From: Gluconacetobacter azotocaptans
GTDB lineage: Bacteria; Pseudomonadota; Alphaproteobacteria; Acetobacterales; Acetobacteraceae
DNA length: 64,000 nt
Direction of reading: 5' to 3'
Assembly (NCBI RefSeq): GCF_014174355.1
Contig: NZ_JABEQF010000001.1
Location: 124,001 to 188,000, forward strand
The translations under genes and the position numbers were made by a program. Below are positions 43,462 to 52,171 of the stretch, one piece after another (the stretch's first letter is position 1; every line of letters begins with the position of its first letter). The notes beneath the pieces are model-generated. The model worked only from the letters and a program-made list of their open reading frames with translations. It was not told the origin of the DNA and did not search any database.

Positions 43462-44432
43462 CGGTGCCCGACCTGACGGCATTGGCCCGCCAGATCCGCC
43501 AGGGGCGGGCGCTGGCGGCCAAGCACGACATCGCCGGGGTCGTGGCGCGGCTGGGGCTTCCCGCCGAAGGGTTGCCGCGCCTGGGGGATGATTGCGCCGC
43601 CATTCCGGACGGCGACGGTTTCCTGCTGTTCGCCACCGAAGGGTTTCAGGACGAGTTCGTCCGGTCCATGCCGTGGTTCGCGGGCTATTGCGGCATCATG
43701 GTCAATGCCGGCGACGTGGCGGCCATGGGCGGGCGGCCCATCGCCGTGGTCGATGCGCTGTGGAGTCGCGATGGCGACCAGGCGGCGCCGATCCTGCACG
43801 GGCTGGCGTGCGGCGCACGCACCTACGGTATTCCGGTGCTGGGTGGGCATACCAATCTGCGCGCCGGCCAGCAGGCCTTGTCGGTCGCGATCCTGGGTCG
43901 CGCCCGTCGCCTGCTGACCAGCTTCGACGCCTACCCCGGCGAGGCGCTGGTCGCGGCCATCGACCTGCGCGGCCGCTGGCACGATCCGCACCCGTTCTGG
44001 GATGCCAGTTCCGCGCTGTGCGACACCGAGGCGGCGGGGCGCCTGCGCGGGGACCTGGATATCCTGCCCGGCATTGCCGAGGACGGGCTGAGCCGCGCCG
44101 CCAAGGATATCAGCATGGCCGGCCTGGTCGGCACGGCCCTGATGCTGGCGGAATGTTCGCGCATCGCCATCACCATCGACCTTGGCGCCATTCCCGCACC
44201 GTCGGGCGTGGACATGGGGCGGTGGCTGGCGGCTTTCCCCAGCTACGGCTTCCTGCTGACCGCGCGGCCGGACGACGTGCCCGCCATCCTGGCCCGTTTC
44301 GCCGCGCGTGGCATCGCGGCGTCGGCCATCGGCGCCTGCCAGGACGGGACGCGCGTGGACGTGATCCGCGACGGGGCGCGCGAAACGGTCTGGGACCTGG
44401 CGCGGGCGCCGCTGATGGGATGCGCGCCATGA
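43458..44432 (+). CDS. AIR synthase-related protein, Sll0787 family
   Basis: About 324 residues of the PurM/SelD/ThiL ATP-binding fold. Visible are RLGDDCAAIPDGDGFLLFAT with the metal/ATP aspartates, GIMVNAGDVAAMGGRPIAVV and VLGGHTNLRAGQQALSVAIL. The family is found only in Nit1C clusters and probably phosphorylates or activates the cluster's substrate. I take the GTG at 43458 that overlaps the GNAT stop; an ATG at 43407 lies inside the previous gene. The stop overlaps the glycosyltransferase start. Confidence 0.9.
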   Translation: MTVPDLTALARQIRQGRALAAKHDIAGVVARLGLPAEGLPRLGDDCAAIPDGDGFLLFATEGFQDEFVRSMPWFAGYCGIMVNAGDVAAMGGRPIAVVDALWSRDGDQAAPILHGLACGARTYGIPVLGGHTNLRAGQQALSVAILGRARRLLTSFDAYPGEALVAAIDLRGRWHDPHPFWDASSALCDTEAAGRLRGDLDILPGIAEDGLSRAAKDISMAGLVGTALMLAECSRIAITIDLGAIPAPSGVDMGRWLAAFPSYGFLLTARPDDVPAILARFAARGIAASAIGACQDGTRVDVIRDGARETVWDLARAPLMGCAP

Positions 44433-45574
44433 CGCGGCGGATCGGCATCGTGGCGCATTCCACCAATCCGCGCGGCGGCGTCGTGCATGCCCTGCACCTG
44501 GCCGAGGCCCTGTGCGCGGCGGGCGACGACGCCGTCCTGATCGCGCCGGACGTCGCGGGGCGCGGGTTCTTTCGCCGGCCGGCCTGCCCGGTGATGTGCA
44601 TCCCCGCGCGGCCCGAGGCCGATGTCGCGTCGATGGTCGAACGGCGGATCGTCGAAATCCGCGATGCCGTGCGGGGGATGCGGCTGGATATCGTCCACGC
44701 GCAGGATCCGATCGGCGCGAACGCGCTGGCCGATCTGGTCGCCGAAGGGGCGCTGCCCGGCTTCGTCCGGACGGTGCATCATCTGGACCGGTTCGACGAT
44801 GCGCGCCTGGCGCGGCGGCAGGATCGGGGCGTCCAGGCGGCGACGCAACTGTTGTGTGTCAGCGACATGTGGCGGGCCGTGCTGCGCGACCAGTATGGAC
44901 GTGACGCCCAGTGCGTCGGCAACGGCGTCGATGTGCGGCAGTACTGGCCGCAGGCCGACGCGCGTGACGACAGTATCCGTCAGGCCCTGGGGCTGAAGGA
45001 CGATGCCGTCATCGTCCTGGCCGTGGGCGGGGTGGAGGCACGCAAGAACACCATCGCTCTTTTCGAAGCCTGCCTGGCGTTGCGGGGGGAATGTCCGCGC
45101 CTGCATCTGGTGATCGCCGGCGGGGCGACATTGCTGGATCACGGGGCCTATCGCGCTGCCTTCGACGCCCGGGTACGCGCCGCCGGCGCCGACAACTGGG
45201 TCACGCGGGCCGGGGTGATGGCGGATGAAGCCATGCCGGCGCTGTACCGCGCGGCGCATGTCCTGGCCTACCCGTCGGTGTCCGAAGGGTTCGGGCTGTG
45301 CCCGCTGGAAGCCCTGGCCTGCGGCGTTCCCGTCGTGCTGCCGCGTCAGGCGCCATTCAGCGAACATCTGGGGGCCGACGATGCCGTGTGGTGCGACCCC
45401 GGTGACGCCGCCAGCCTGTACCGGGCGATGGGCTGCGCGCTGCGGGACGAAACGCGGCGATCCTTCCGCGTGCGGGGGCCGAAGGCTGCCGGCCGTTTCA
45501 CCTGGGCGGCGGTCGCCGCCGCCCATCGTCCCGCCTATGACCGCCTGTCCGGAAAGGCCGCCCTCCATGCCTGA
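44429..45574 (+). CDS. MSMEG_0565 family GT4-type glycosyltransferase
   Basis: A 381-residue glycosyltransferase of GT-B fold, retaining GT4 style. The acceptor-side loop is HSTNPRGGVVHALHLAEALC and the nucleotide-sugar site is YPSVSEGFGLCPLEALACGV with the EX7E-like glutamates. Present in all full Nit1C clusters, it suggests that the cluster's product is glycosylated or that a sugar carrier holds the intermediate. ATG overlaps the upstream stop (ATGA). Confidence 0.92.
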   Translation: MTRRIGIVAHSTNPRGGVVHALHLAEALCAAGDDAVLIAPDVAGRGFFRRPACPVMCIPARPEADVASMVERRIVEIRDAVRGMRLDIVHAQDPIGANALADLVAEGALPGFVRTVHHLDRFDDARLARRQDRGVQAATQLLCVSDMWRAVLRDQYGRDAQCVGNGVDVRQYWPQADARDDSIRQALGLKDDAVIVLAVGGVEARKNTIALFEACLALRGECPRLHLVIAGGATLLDHGAYRAAFDARVRAAGADNWVTRAGVMADEAMPALYRAAHVLAYPSVSEGFGLCPLEALACGVPVVLPRQAPFSEHLGADDAVWCDPGDAASLYRAMGCALRDETRRSFRVRGPKAAGRFTWAAVAAAHRPAYDRLSGKAALHA

Positions 45575-45863
45575 AATGCTGTTTCACGTCCGCTGGCCGG
45601 ACGGCACGGAAAGCCGGTGCTATTCGCCGTCGCTGGTCGTCGCCGATCATCTGGCCTGCGGGCAATCCTATCGCGTGCCGGATTTCCTGGCCCGCAGCCG
45701 CGCGGCCCTGACCGAGGCCAGTGCGCGGGTGCAGGCCCGGTACGGTTTCCCCTGCGGCCGCGCACTGGCGCAACGCGACGAGATCGAGCGCCGATGCGCC
45801 GCTTTCGCCGATACGCCCGACGCGCAGGTTCATGTCGTGGGCTTCGATCAACACTCATCCTGA
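45567..45863 (+). CDS. MSMEG_0570 family nitrogen response protein
   Basis: A 98-residue protein typical of Nit1C: MPEMLFHVRWPDGTESRCYS, then SYRVPDFLARSRAALTEASA and VHVVGFDQHSS at the end. Function unknown; small, soluble, possibly a binding or chaperone subunit for the flavoprotein that follows. It overlaps the glycosyltransferase end by 8 bp. Confidence 0.92.
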   Translation: MPEMLFHVRWPDGTESRCYSPSLVVADHLACGQSYRVPDFLARSRAALTEASARVQARYGFPCGRALAQRDEIERRCAAFADTPDAQVHVVGFDQHSS

Positions 45864-45880
45864 TATCAGGAGACGCTATC

Positions 45881-47125
45881 ATGACAGAGACGAAATGCCC
45901 CGTAGTGATCGTGGGCGGGGGACAGGCGGGCCTGTCGCTGAGCTGGTATCTCTGCCGCCTGGATGTGGCCCATGTGGTGCTGGAGGCCCGCACCGCCTGC
46001 CATGCCTGGGAGGACGAACGTTGGGACAGTTTTTCGCTGGTGACGCCCAACTGGCAATGCGACCTGCCGGGCCATCCCTACCGGGGTGACGATCCGCACG
46101 GCTTCATGGTCAAGCAGCAGATCGTGGAGTACGTGCAGGGATTCGTGAAATCCTTCGATCCGCCCCTGCGGTGCGGTGTGCGCGTGACCGGCGTCAGCCG
46201 TGCGGACGGCGGCTATCGGGTCGAGACGACCGACGGCGTCTATGTGGCCGCGCATGTCGTGATCGCGACCGGCGCCTATAGCGAGGCGGTCATTCCCGGA
46301 TATGCCAGCGCCATCGATCCGGCGATCGCGCAGATCCATTCCCAGTCCTATCGCAATCCGCACGCCCTGCCCGAGGGCGCGGTGCTGGTCGTCGGCAGCG
46401 GGCAGTCGGGCGCGCAGATCGTCGAGGATCTGCATCTGGCGGGACGCAAGGTGCATCTGTGCGTCGGTAACGCTCCGCGCGTCTCGCGCTTCTATCGCGG
46501 CCGCGATGTGGTCGACTGGCTTGCCGACATGAAATTCTACGACCTCACTGTCGACCAGCATCCACTGCGCGACGGCGCGCGGGACAAGACGAACCATTAC
46601 GTCACCGGCCGCAATGGCGGCCACGATCTGGATCTGCGCCAGTTCGCTCTGGAAGGCGTCGCCCTGCATGGCAGCCTGAAGAACATTCGCGACGACATCG
46701 CATGTTTTGGAAACGACCTGGCTGCAAACCTGGACGATGCCGATCGGACCAATGCGAACATCAAGGCGTCGATCGACGCCTATATCGCCCGCGAGGACCT
46801 CACGGCGCCGACGGAGGCGCCTTATGTGCCGGTCTGGACACCGGACGGGACGGATGCATCGCTGGACCTGAAGGCGGCGGGCATCACCAGCATCATCTGG
46901 TGCATCGGCTTTCGGCCGGACTATCGCTGGATCGACGTGCCGGTGTTCAACGGGCGGGGACAGCCGGTCTGGTACCGGGGCGAGACCGAGCAGCCGGGCC
47001 TGGCCTTTCTGGGCCTGCCCTGGCAACACACCTGGGGATCGGCGCGGTTTTCCGGCATTTCCCGCGATGCCGCCTATCTGGCGGGCAGGATCGTCGGGCG
47101 TGCGGTGCCGGTCGCCGGCGCGTAA
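45881..47125 (+). CDS. MSMEG_0569 family flavin-dependent oxidoreductase
   Basis: A 414-residue FAD protein of the flavin monooxygenase/trans-2-enoyl style: FAD motif VIVGGGQAGLSLSWYLCRL at the N-terminus, a second dinucleotide motif VLVVGSGQSGAQIVEDLHLA near residue 170, and the C-terminal GLPWQHTWGSARFSGISRDA. It probably oxidises the small molecule made by the cluster. CAGGAGACG precedes the ATG at 45881. It is the last canonical Nit1C gene; an acyl-CoA synthetase follows after 6 bp. Confidence 0.93.
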   Translation: MTETKCPVVIVGGGQAGLSLSWYLCRLDVAHVVLEARTACHAWEDERWDSFSLVTPNWQCDLPGHPYRGDDPHGFMVKQQIVEYVQGFVKSFDPPLRCGVRVTGVSRADGGYRVETTDGVYVAAHVVIATGAYSEAVIPGYASAIDPAIAQIHSQSYRNPHALPEGAVLVVGSGQSGAQIVEDLHLAGRKVHLCVGNAPRVSRFYRGRDVVDWLADMKFYDLTVDQHPLRDGARDKTNHYVTGRNGGHDLDLRQFALEGVALHGSLKNIRDDIACFGNDLAANLDDADRTNANIKASIDAYIAREDLTAPTEAPYVPVWTPDGTDASLDLKAAGITSIIWCIGFRPDYRWIDVPVFNGRGQPVWYRGETEQPGLAFLGLPWQHTWGSARFSGISRDAAYLAGRIVGRAVPVAGA

Positions 47126-47131
47126 CGCCCC

Positions 47132-48898
47132 ATGCTTCCCTGGACGACCCACCGCGATATGATGGCGGCGTATCACGCCGATCCTGACGGGTTCTGGCTG
47201 TCGGCGGCGCGCCGCGTCTCCTGGGTGCGTCCTCCCGAAGGGGCCGCCACGCGGCGTGCCGACGGATGGCATGACTGGTTCGCCGGCGGGTGGCTGAACA
47301 GTTGCTACAACGCTGTCGATCGTCATGTTGATGCCGGCCACGGGGACCGTGACGCCCTGATCTGGCATGGCGAGGCGGCCGGGGCCAGCGAAACCCTGAC
47401 CTATGCGGCGCTGTGCGCGCGGGTCGCGGGGTTTGCCGGGGGCCTGCGTGACCTGGGCGTCAGGACGGGGGACCGTGTCCTGATTTCCATGCCCAGCCTG
47501 CCGGAAACCGTGATCGCCATGCTGGCCTGCGCCCGTCTGGGTGCCATCCATGTCGTCGTCTTCGGGGGCTATGCCGCGCGGGAACTGGCGACGCGAATCG
47601 ACGACACCACGCCGGTGGTCGTGATTTCGGCCACCTGCGGGTTCCAGGGCCGGACGATGGTCCCCCATATGCCGTTGCTGGAACAGGCCCTGGCGCTGGC
47701 CCTCCATCGCCCGTCGGCCTGCGTGGTGGTGCAGCGGCCGGCCTGTCCGGTCAGGCTGCGACCCGGACGCGACTACGATTTCCATGCGCTGGAACGTCAC
47801 GCCCCGGCCGACCCGGTCGCCGTGCGGGCCGAAGACCCGCTTTATATCCTGCATACGTCGGGCACGACCGGCGCGCCCAAGGGGGTGGTGCGCGACAATG
47901 GCGGCCATGCTGTGGCTCTGGCCCTGTCGATGGAGCTGATCTACGGCATGGCGCCGGGGCAGGTCTTCTTCACCACGTCCGACCTGGGATGGGTGGTCGG
48001 GCATTCCTACGCGGTCTATGGGCCGCTGCTTGCCGGCTGCACCAGCCTGTTCGCCGAAGGGCCGCTGGATGCGCGGGCGATCCTGCCGCTGTGCGCCCGG
48101 CATCGGGTCCGGATTTTGTTCACCACGCCGACCAGCCTGCGGCTGATGCGCCGGCAGGCGGGCGATGGCCCGCTGTCCGGCGGCCCGGATCTGGCGGCGG
48201 TGTTCGTGGCGGGGGAACGGTCGGACCCGGAGCTGCTGGCCTGGGCGGAGCGGGGCCTCGGCCGGCCGGTCCTGGATCATTGGTGGCAGACCGAGACGGG
48301 ATGGAGCATCGTGGGGCCCACTCTGGGCCTGCGGGAGGCGGACCTGACCGCGCGGCCGGGGCCGGGTTTCGACCTTCAGGTGCGCGAAGGGGAATTGATG
48401 CTGCGCCTGCCCCTGCCGCCGGGGTGCCTGTCGGGGGTCTGGCGCGGTGTGGATTTTCCGGACCGTTATCTGGACGCGACGGGGCACTATTACCGGACCT
48501 TCGATGTCGGCGCGCTGGGGGCGGACGGCACGGTCCGGCTGACGGCGCGGCTGGACGACGTCATCAAGGTCGCCGGCCGGCGGATCGCCAGCGGCCAGCT
48601 GGAAGACGTGATCGCGGCCCATCCGATGGTGGGCGAATGCGCGGTGGTGGGGGTGCCCAGCGGGCTGCGGGGTGAGATTCCCGTGGCCTATGTCGTGCCC
48701 TCCGCATCGGGCGTTACGCCGGGTCTGGGGGCGGATCTGGTGGATCTGGTAAGGCGGCAGATCGGCCCGTTCACCGGCCTGCGGGACGTCGTCTTTGTGG
48801 GCAGCCTGCCACGTACGCGCTCGGGCAAGATCGTGCGCCGGGCGTTGCGCGACAGGCCATCGCGAGAGGCCGCAGCCGAGTCCATCCCCACCGCATAG
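47132..48898 (+). CDS. Acyl-CoA synthetase (acetyl/propionyl-CoA synthetase-like)
   Basis: A 588-residue AMP-forming ligase. The phosphate loop is [20 protein letters not shown], the adenylation motif is [13 protein letters not shown], and the C-terminal catalytic lysine is in [15 protein letters not shown]. Layout and N-terminus ([12 protein letters not shown]) resemble propionyl-CoA synthetase. It would activate a short carboxylic acid, which a nitrilase would generate. It starts 6 bp after the MSMEG_0569 gene, so it is in the Nit1C transcript even though it is not a canonical member. Confidence 0.9.
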   Translation: MLPWTTHRDMMAAYHADPDGFWLSAARRVSWVRPPEGAATRRADGWHDWFAGGWLNSCYNAVDRHVDAGHGDRDALIWHGEAAGASETLTYAALCARVAGFAGGLRDLGVRTGDRVLISMPSLPETVIAMLACARLGAIHVVVFGGYAARELATRIDDTTPVVVISATCGFQGRTMVPHMPLLEQALALALHRPSACVVVQRPACPVRLRPGRDYDFHALERHAPADPVAVRAEDPLYILHTSGTTGAPKGVVRDNGGHAVALALSMELIYGMAPGQVFFTTSDLGWVVGHSYAVYGPLLAGCTSLFAEGPLDARAILPLCARHRVRILFTTPTSLRLMRRQAGDGPLSGGPDLAAVFVAGERSDPELLAWAERGLGRPVLDHWWQTETGWSIVGPTLGLREADLTARPGPGFDLQVREGELMLRLPLPPGCLSGVWRGVDFPDRYLDATGHYYRTFDVGALGADGTVRLTARLDDVIKVAGRRIASGQLEDVIAAHPMVGECAVVGVPSGLRGEIPVAYVVPSASGVTPGLGADLVDLVRRQIGPFTGLRDVVFVGSLPRTRSGKIVRRALRDRPSREAAAESIPTA

Positions 48899-48909
48899 GA
48901 GGAAGACGC

Positions 48910-49383
48910 ATGTCCGAAACCCGTCCCCCCGTGCCGCCGTTCACGGCCGAAACCGCCACCCGCAAGGTGCGGGGCGCCGAAGATGGCTGGAACAGCTGCG
49001 ACCCGCATCGCGTCTCGCTGGTCTACACGCCCGACAGTTTCTGGCGGAACCGGTCGGAATTCATCCAGGGCCGGCCGGCGATCATCGCCTTCCTGACCCA
49101 CAAATGGCAGGCCGAGCGGGAGTATCGGCTGATCAAGGAATTGTGGGCCTTTACGGGTGACAGGCTGGCCGTCCGCTTTGCCTACGAATGGCACGATGCG
49201 GCCGGAAACTGGTTCCGGTCCTATGGCAATGAAAATTGGGAATTCGATGCGCACGGGCTGATGCGCCGGCGCTTCGCCAGCATCAACGACCTGCCGATCC
49301 GCGAGGATGAACGCAAATTCTTCTGGGACCGCGCGGGGCCGCGCCCGGCCGATCATCCGGGCCTGTCGGACCTGGGCTTGTAG
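48910..49383 (+). CDS. DUF1348/SnoaL-like nuclear transport factor 2 fold protein
   Basis: A 157-residue protein of the DUF1348 family (NTF2-like): [40 protein letters not shown] and [20 protein letters not shown]. No reaction is known; NTF2-like folds often bind or isomerise small molecules. A strong ribosome site (AGGAGGAAGACGC) lies before the ATG, 11 bp after the synthetase stop. Last gene of the run; a hairpin repeat follows. Confidence 0.9.
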   Translation: MSETRPPVPPFTAETATRKVRGAEDGWNSCDPHRVSLVYTPDSFWRNRSEFIQGRPAIIAFLTHKWQAEREYRLIKELWAFTGDRLAVRFAYEWHDAAGNWFRSYGNENWEFDAHGLMRRRFASINDLPIREDERKFFWDRAGPRPADHPGLSDLGL

Positions 49384-49387
49384 GAAG

Positions 49388-49413
49388 CCGGCAAGGGCCG
49401 GGGCCCTTGCCGG
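49388..49413. repeat. Palindromic repeat, second copy, at the end of the extended Nit1C operon
   Basis: Perfect 12-bp arms CCGGCAAGGGCC and GGCCCTTGCCGG around a GG loop. The core GCAAGGGCC/GGCCCTTGC is identical to the hairpin at 16236-16255. It lies between the convergent DUF1348 and dcp genes and may end transcription from both sides. Confidence 0.6.
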
Positions 49414-49420
49414 GAGCGCG

Positions 49421-51553
49421 TCATTCGTCGCCGGGGATCAGCCCGCGATGGCGCAGCATCGGAGTGATGTCGGGGTCTTTTCCATAGAAGGCCCGGAACA
49501 TGGGTCCATAATCCTGCGTATGACCGCGCGACAGGATCATGTCGCGGAATTTCTGCCCGTTTTCGCGGGTCAGGCCACCGTGGGCGCGGAACCAGGCGAA
49601 GGCCGCGTCGTCCAGCATTTCGGTCCACAGATAGGCATAATATCCGGCCGCGTAGCCGTTGGCCCAGATATGCAGGAAATAGCTGGACCGATACCGCGTG
49701 GGCACGTCCTTGGTATCGAGGCCCATCCGGTCCATCGACGCGGCCTCGAACCGGTCGACGTCCTGCTGCGGCGCGGCGGGCTTGATTGTGTGCCAGTCCA
49801 TGTCCAGCTTGGCGGCGGTGATGATTTCGCCCAGCGCATAGCCCTGGTTGAAGCGCGCGGCCTTCTTGATCTTGTCCACCAACGCCTGGGGCATCGGCGC
49901 GCCGGTCTGGTAATGTTTGGCGTAATGCGCGAAGACGATCGGGTCCAGCGCCCAATGTTCGTTGAACTGCGAGGGAAATTCGACGAAGTCGCGCGCGACC
50001 GCGGTGCCGGACAGCGTGGGGTAGGTCTGGTCGGCGAACATGCCGTGCAGCGCGTGGCCGAATTCGTGGAACATCGTGGTGACGTCCTCGAAACTGATCA
50101 GCGCGGGCTGACCGGCCGCCGGCTTGGTGAAATTGGCGACGTTATAGACGACCGGCTTCGTGCCCAGCAGGTGCGACTGCCCGACGAAGTTCGACATCCA
50201 TGCGCCGCCATTCTTGTTGTCGCGCTTGAAATAGTCGAAATAGACCAACGCCAGCGGGGACCCGTCCTTGTCCGAGACCTCGAATACCCGGACGTCGGGA
50301 TTGTAGACCGGGATATCCTTCCGTTCCTTGAACGAAATGCCGTAAAGCTGGTTGGCGGCGAAGAATACGCCATCCCGCAGGACGGTATCCAGCTCGAAAT
50401 ACGGCTTCACCTGATCCTGGTCGAGGTCGTAGCGCGCCTTGCGCACCTGTTCGGCATAAAGCTGCCAGTCCCAGGGTTCGGGCTGGAAATCCTTGCCGTC
50501 CTTTCTGATGGCGGACTGGATGTCCGCGACCTCGCGCTTCTGTTCGGCCAGGGTCGCGGGGACCAACTGGGCGATGAAATGCTGCACGGCGTCGGGTGTC
50601 CTGGCCATCTGGTCGTACAGCACATAGGACGCATAGTCGGGATAGCCCAGCAGCGCCGCCTTCTGCGCGCGCAACTGCGCCAGTTCCGCGATGGTGGCGC
50701 GGGTATCGCCGGCGTCGCCCCGTTCGGCGCGCAGCCAGCTGTTGGTGAACAAGGCCTTGCGGGTGTCGCGGTTTTCCAGGGTCTGCAACGCCGGCTGCTG
50801 CGTCGTATTCTGCAGCGGCAGGACCCATTTGCCGGTCAGCCCGCGACCCTGCGCGGCCGACGCCGCGGCGTCGATGGCGGCCGGGTCCAGCCCCGCCAGC
50901 GCCGCCTTGTCCGACACCACCAGCGCGCCGGCCTTGGTCGCGGTCAGCAGTTTCTGCTGGAAGAGGGTCTCCAGCGTCGACAGGCGCGTGTTCAGGTGCC
51001 GCAGCGTCACCTTGTCCGCATCGGACAACTGCGCGCCGGCATGGACGAACTGCTGGTGATAGACCTCCAGCAACTGGGCCTGTTCCCCGTCCAGCTTCAG
51101 GGTCGCGCGGGCGGCATAGAGGGACTGCACGCGCGCGAACAGTCTGGGGTCGAGGTAGATCGCATCCTGATGCTGCGCCAGCAGGGGGGCGACGGCCGCC
51201 TGCACCTTGTCCAGCGTCGGGTTGGTGTTGGCCTGGTAGACGCCGGCGAAGGTCTCCGACACGCGGTCGAGCACCCGCCCGGACCGTTCCATCGCCGCGA
51301 TCGTGTTGTCGAAGGTCGGCGCGGCGGGATTGCGGGCGATGGCCTGGATTTCGGCGCGCTGCGCCTTCATGCCCAGCAGGAAGGCGGGCTGGTAGTCGCC
51401 GTCATGGATCAGGTCGAACCGGGGCGCTTGAAACGGCAGCGTGCTGGCGGCCTGGAAGGGGTTGGCGGCGGCCCGGGCCGGCGCGGGCGCTGCGGACCAG
51501 CCGGCCAGGCAGGTGACGATGGCGGCAGTACGAAGCCAGGCGGCGCGGTTCAT
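49421..51553 (-). CDS. dcp: M3 family peptidyl-dipeptidase
   Basis: A 710-residue zinc metallopeptidase that removes dipeptides from the C-terminus of peptides. The HEXXH site is MFHEFGHALHGMFA near residue 495, with the further metal-ligand glutamate in the following helix and the family ending GMFRAFYGKDPDITPMLRHR. A signal peptide (LRTAAIVTCLAGWSAAPAPARA) indicates periplasmic location, unlike E. coli Dcp, which lacks a clear one. AAGGATAAG precedes the ATG. The leader upstream is unusually structured. Confidence 0.93.
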   Translation of the reverse strand: MNRAAWLRTAAIVTCLAGWSAAPAPARAAANPFQAASTLPFQAPRFDLIHDGDYQPAFLLGMKAQRAEIQAIARNPAAPTFDNTIAAMERSGRVLDRVSETFAGVYQANTNPTLDKVQAAVAPLLAQHQDAIYLDPRLFARVQSLYAARATLKLDGEQAQLLEVYHQQFVHAGAQLSDADKVTLRHLNTRLSTLETLFQQKLLTATKAGALVVSDKAALAGLDPAAIDAAASAAQGRGLTGKWVLPLQNTTQQPALQTLENRDTRKALFTNSWLRAERGDAGDTRATIAELAQLRAQKAALLGYPDYASYVLYDQMARTPDAVQHFIAQLVPATLAEQKREVADIQSAIRKDGKDFQPEPWDWQLYAEQVRKARYDLDQDQVKPYFELDTVLRDGVFFAANQLYGISFKERKDIPVYNPDVRVFEVSDKDGSPLALVYFDYFKRDNKNGGAWMSNFVGQSHLLGTKPVVYNVANFTKPAAGQPALISFEDVTTMFHEFGHALHGMFADQTYPTLSGTAVARDFVEFPSQFNEHWALDPIVFAHYAKHYQTGAPMPQALVDKIKKAARFNQGYALGEIITAAKLDMDWHTIKPAAPQQDVDRFEAASMDRMGLDTKDVPTRYRSSYFLHIWANGYAAGYYAYLWTEMLDDAAFAWFRAHGGLTRENGQKFRDMILSRGHTQDYGPMFRAFYGKDPDITPMLRHRGLIPGDE

Positions 51554-51575
51554 TCACTTATCCTTCTGCGGTGTC

Positions 51576-51599
51576 CCGTCCGGAGGCGCCTCCGGACGG
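51576..51599. promoter_or_regulatory. 24-bp GC-rich perfect palindrome in the dcp leader
   Basis: CCGTCCGGAGGC followed directly by GCCTCCGGACGG, ending 22 bp before the dcp ATG. As RNA it would make a stable hairpin close to the ribosome site; as DNA it could be an operator. Confidence 0.5.
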
Positions 51600-51621
51600 T
51601 GCAGCATGGCCGAAGGAGGAA

Positions 51622-51664
51622 CAAAAAACCACCCGACCCGGAACGATCGGAAAGCGCCGGGTGG
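51622..51664 (-). terminator. Terminator-like hairpin in front of dcp (possible attenuator)
   Basis: On the minus strand CCACCCG pairs with CGGGTGG across 22 bases and is followed by TTTTTTG, so it would stop transcripts heading into dcp. Within it ACCCGG can instead pair with CCGGGT; the two pairings exclude each other, as in attenuators. It lies about 70 bp before the dcp ATG. Confidence 0.55.
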
Positions 51665-51700
51665 CTGCTGTTTAGCGATTTTTGTCAGGTAATACGCATT

Positions 51701-51719
51701 AACACCATTGAATGGTGTT
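51701..51719. promoter_or_regulatory. 19-bp palindrome upstream of dcp
   Basis: AACACCATT, one base G, then AATGGTGTT: perfect 9-bp arms. It is about 150 bp before dcp, in a plausible promoter region with TATAAA beside it on the minus strand. Regulator unknown. Confidence 0.5.
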
Positions 51720-52171
51720 TTATATTGACCGGCGCCGATCGGGTCGTATGATCCTGTTCATGCTGCGGGTTTTCGGGATATCGAAGGGCGGTTCGATGAC
51801 GCGGCCGGCCATATCTTCGGGATGACGGAGGAATCGGGGTTTTGAGCCATATCCAGCCCTGCCAGGACCATGCCGTTCGGGGAGGCGTCGCCTCGGCCGG
51901 CTGTGCGCGTGTCGTGCCGTCGGGCGATGGACCGGCCGGCATGAGGATGTGGGACAGGGCCTGCGGCGTCGCGGTGCTGGCCGGCGCGGCTTGGCTGGCC
52001 CATGCCGCCTGGGCCGGCGGAATCACGCTCCGCGATTTGTCCGATGCCGCGGGCTGTCTGTTCGCGTTCTAGGGCGGCAGGCGGTCCGGATTTATTCAAT
52101 CGGCGTTATCAGTGGCTGTGCGGCTGGTATAGGGTCTTGATTGACAGGAATCAGGGCAGGACAGGACCGGC
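51720..52171. other. 450-bp stretch between dcp and the MFS gene, no gene called
   Basis: Divergent promoter region. Weak frames exist, for example plus-strand 51842-52072 with a hydrophobic C-terminal part, but none has a good ribosome site or a family resemblance. I saw no RNA gene. Confidence 0.4.

Noticed and set aside
45866-48622. 918-codon open frame on the minus strand opposite the Nit1C flavoprotein and acyl-CoA synthetase genes
   Set aside because: Both plus-strand genes show clear domains; the antisense product is His/Arg/Gln/Pro-rich with no motif.
51842-52072. 76-codon frame between dcp and the MFS gene with a hydrophobic stretch
   Set aside because: No ribosome binding site and no recognisable family; the hydrophobic part is alanine-rich as expected of high-GC noncoding DNA.
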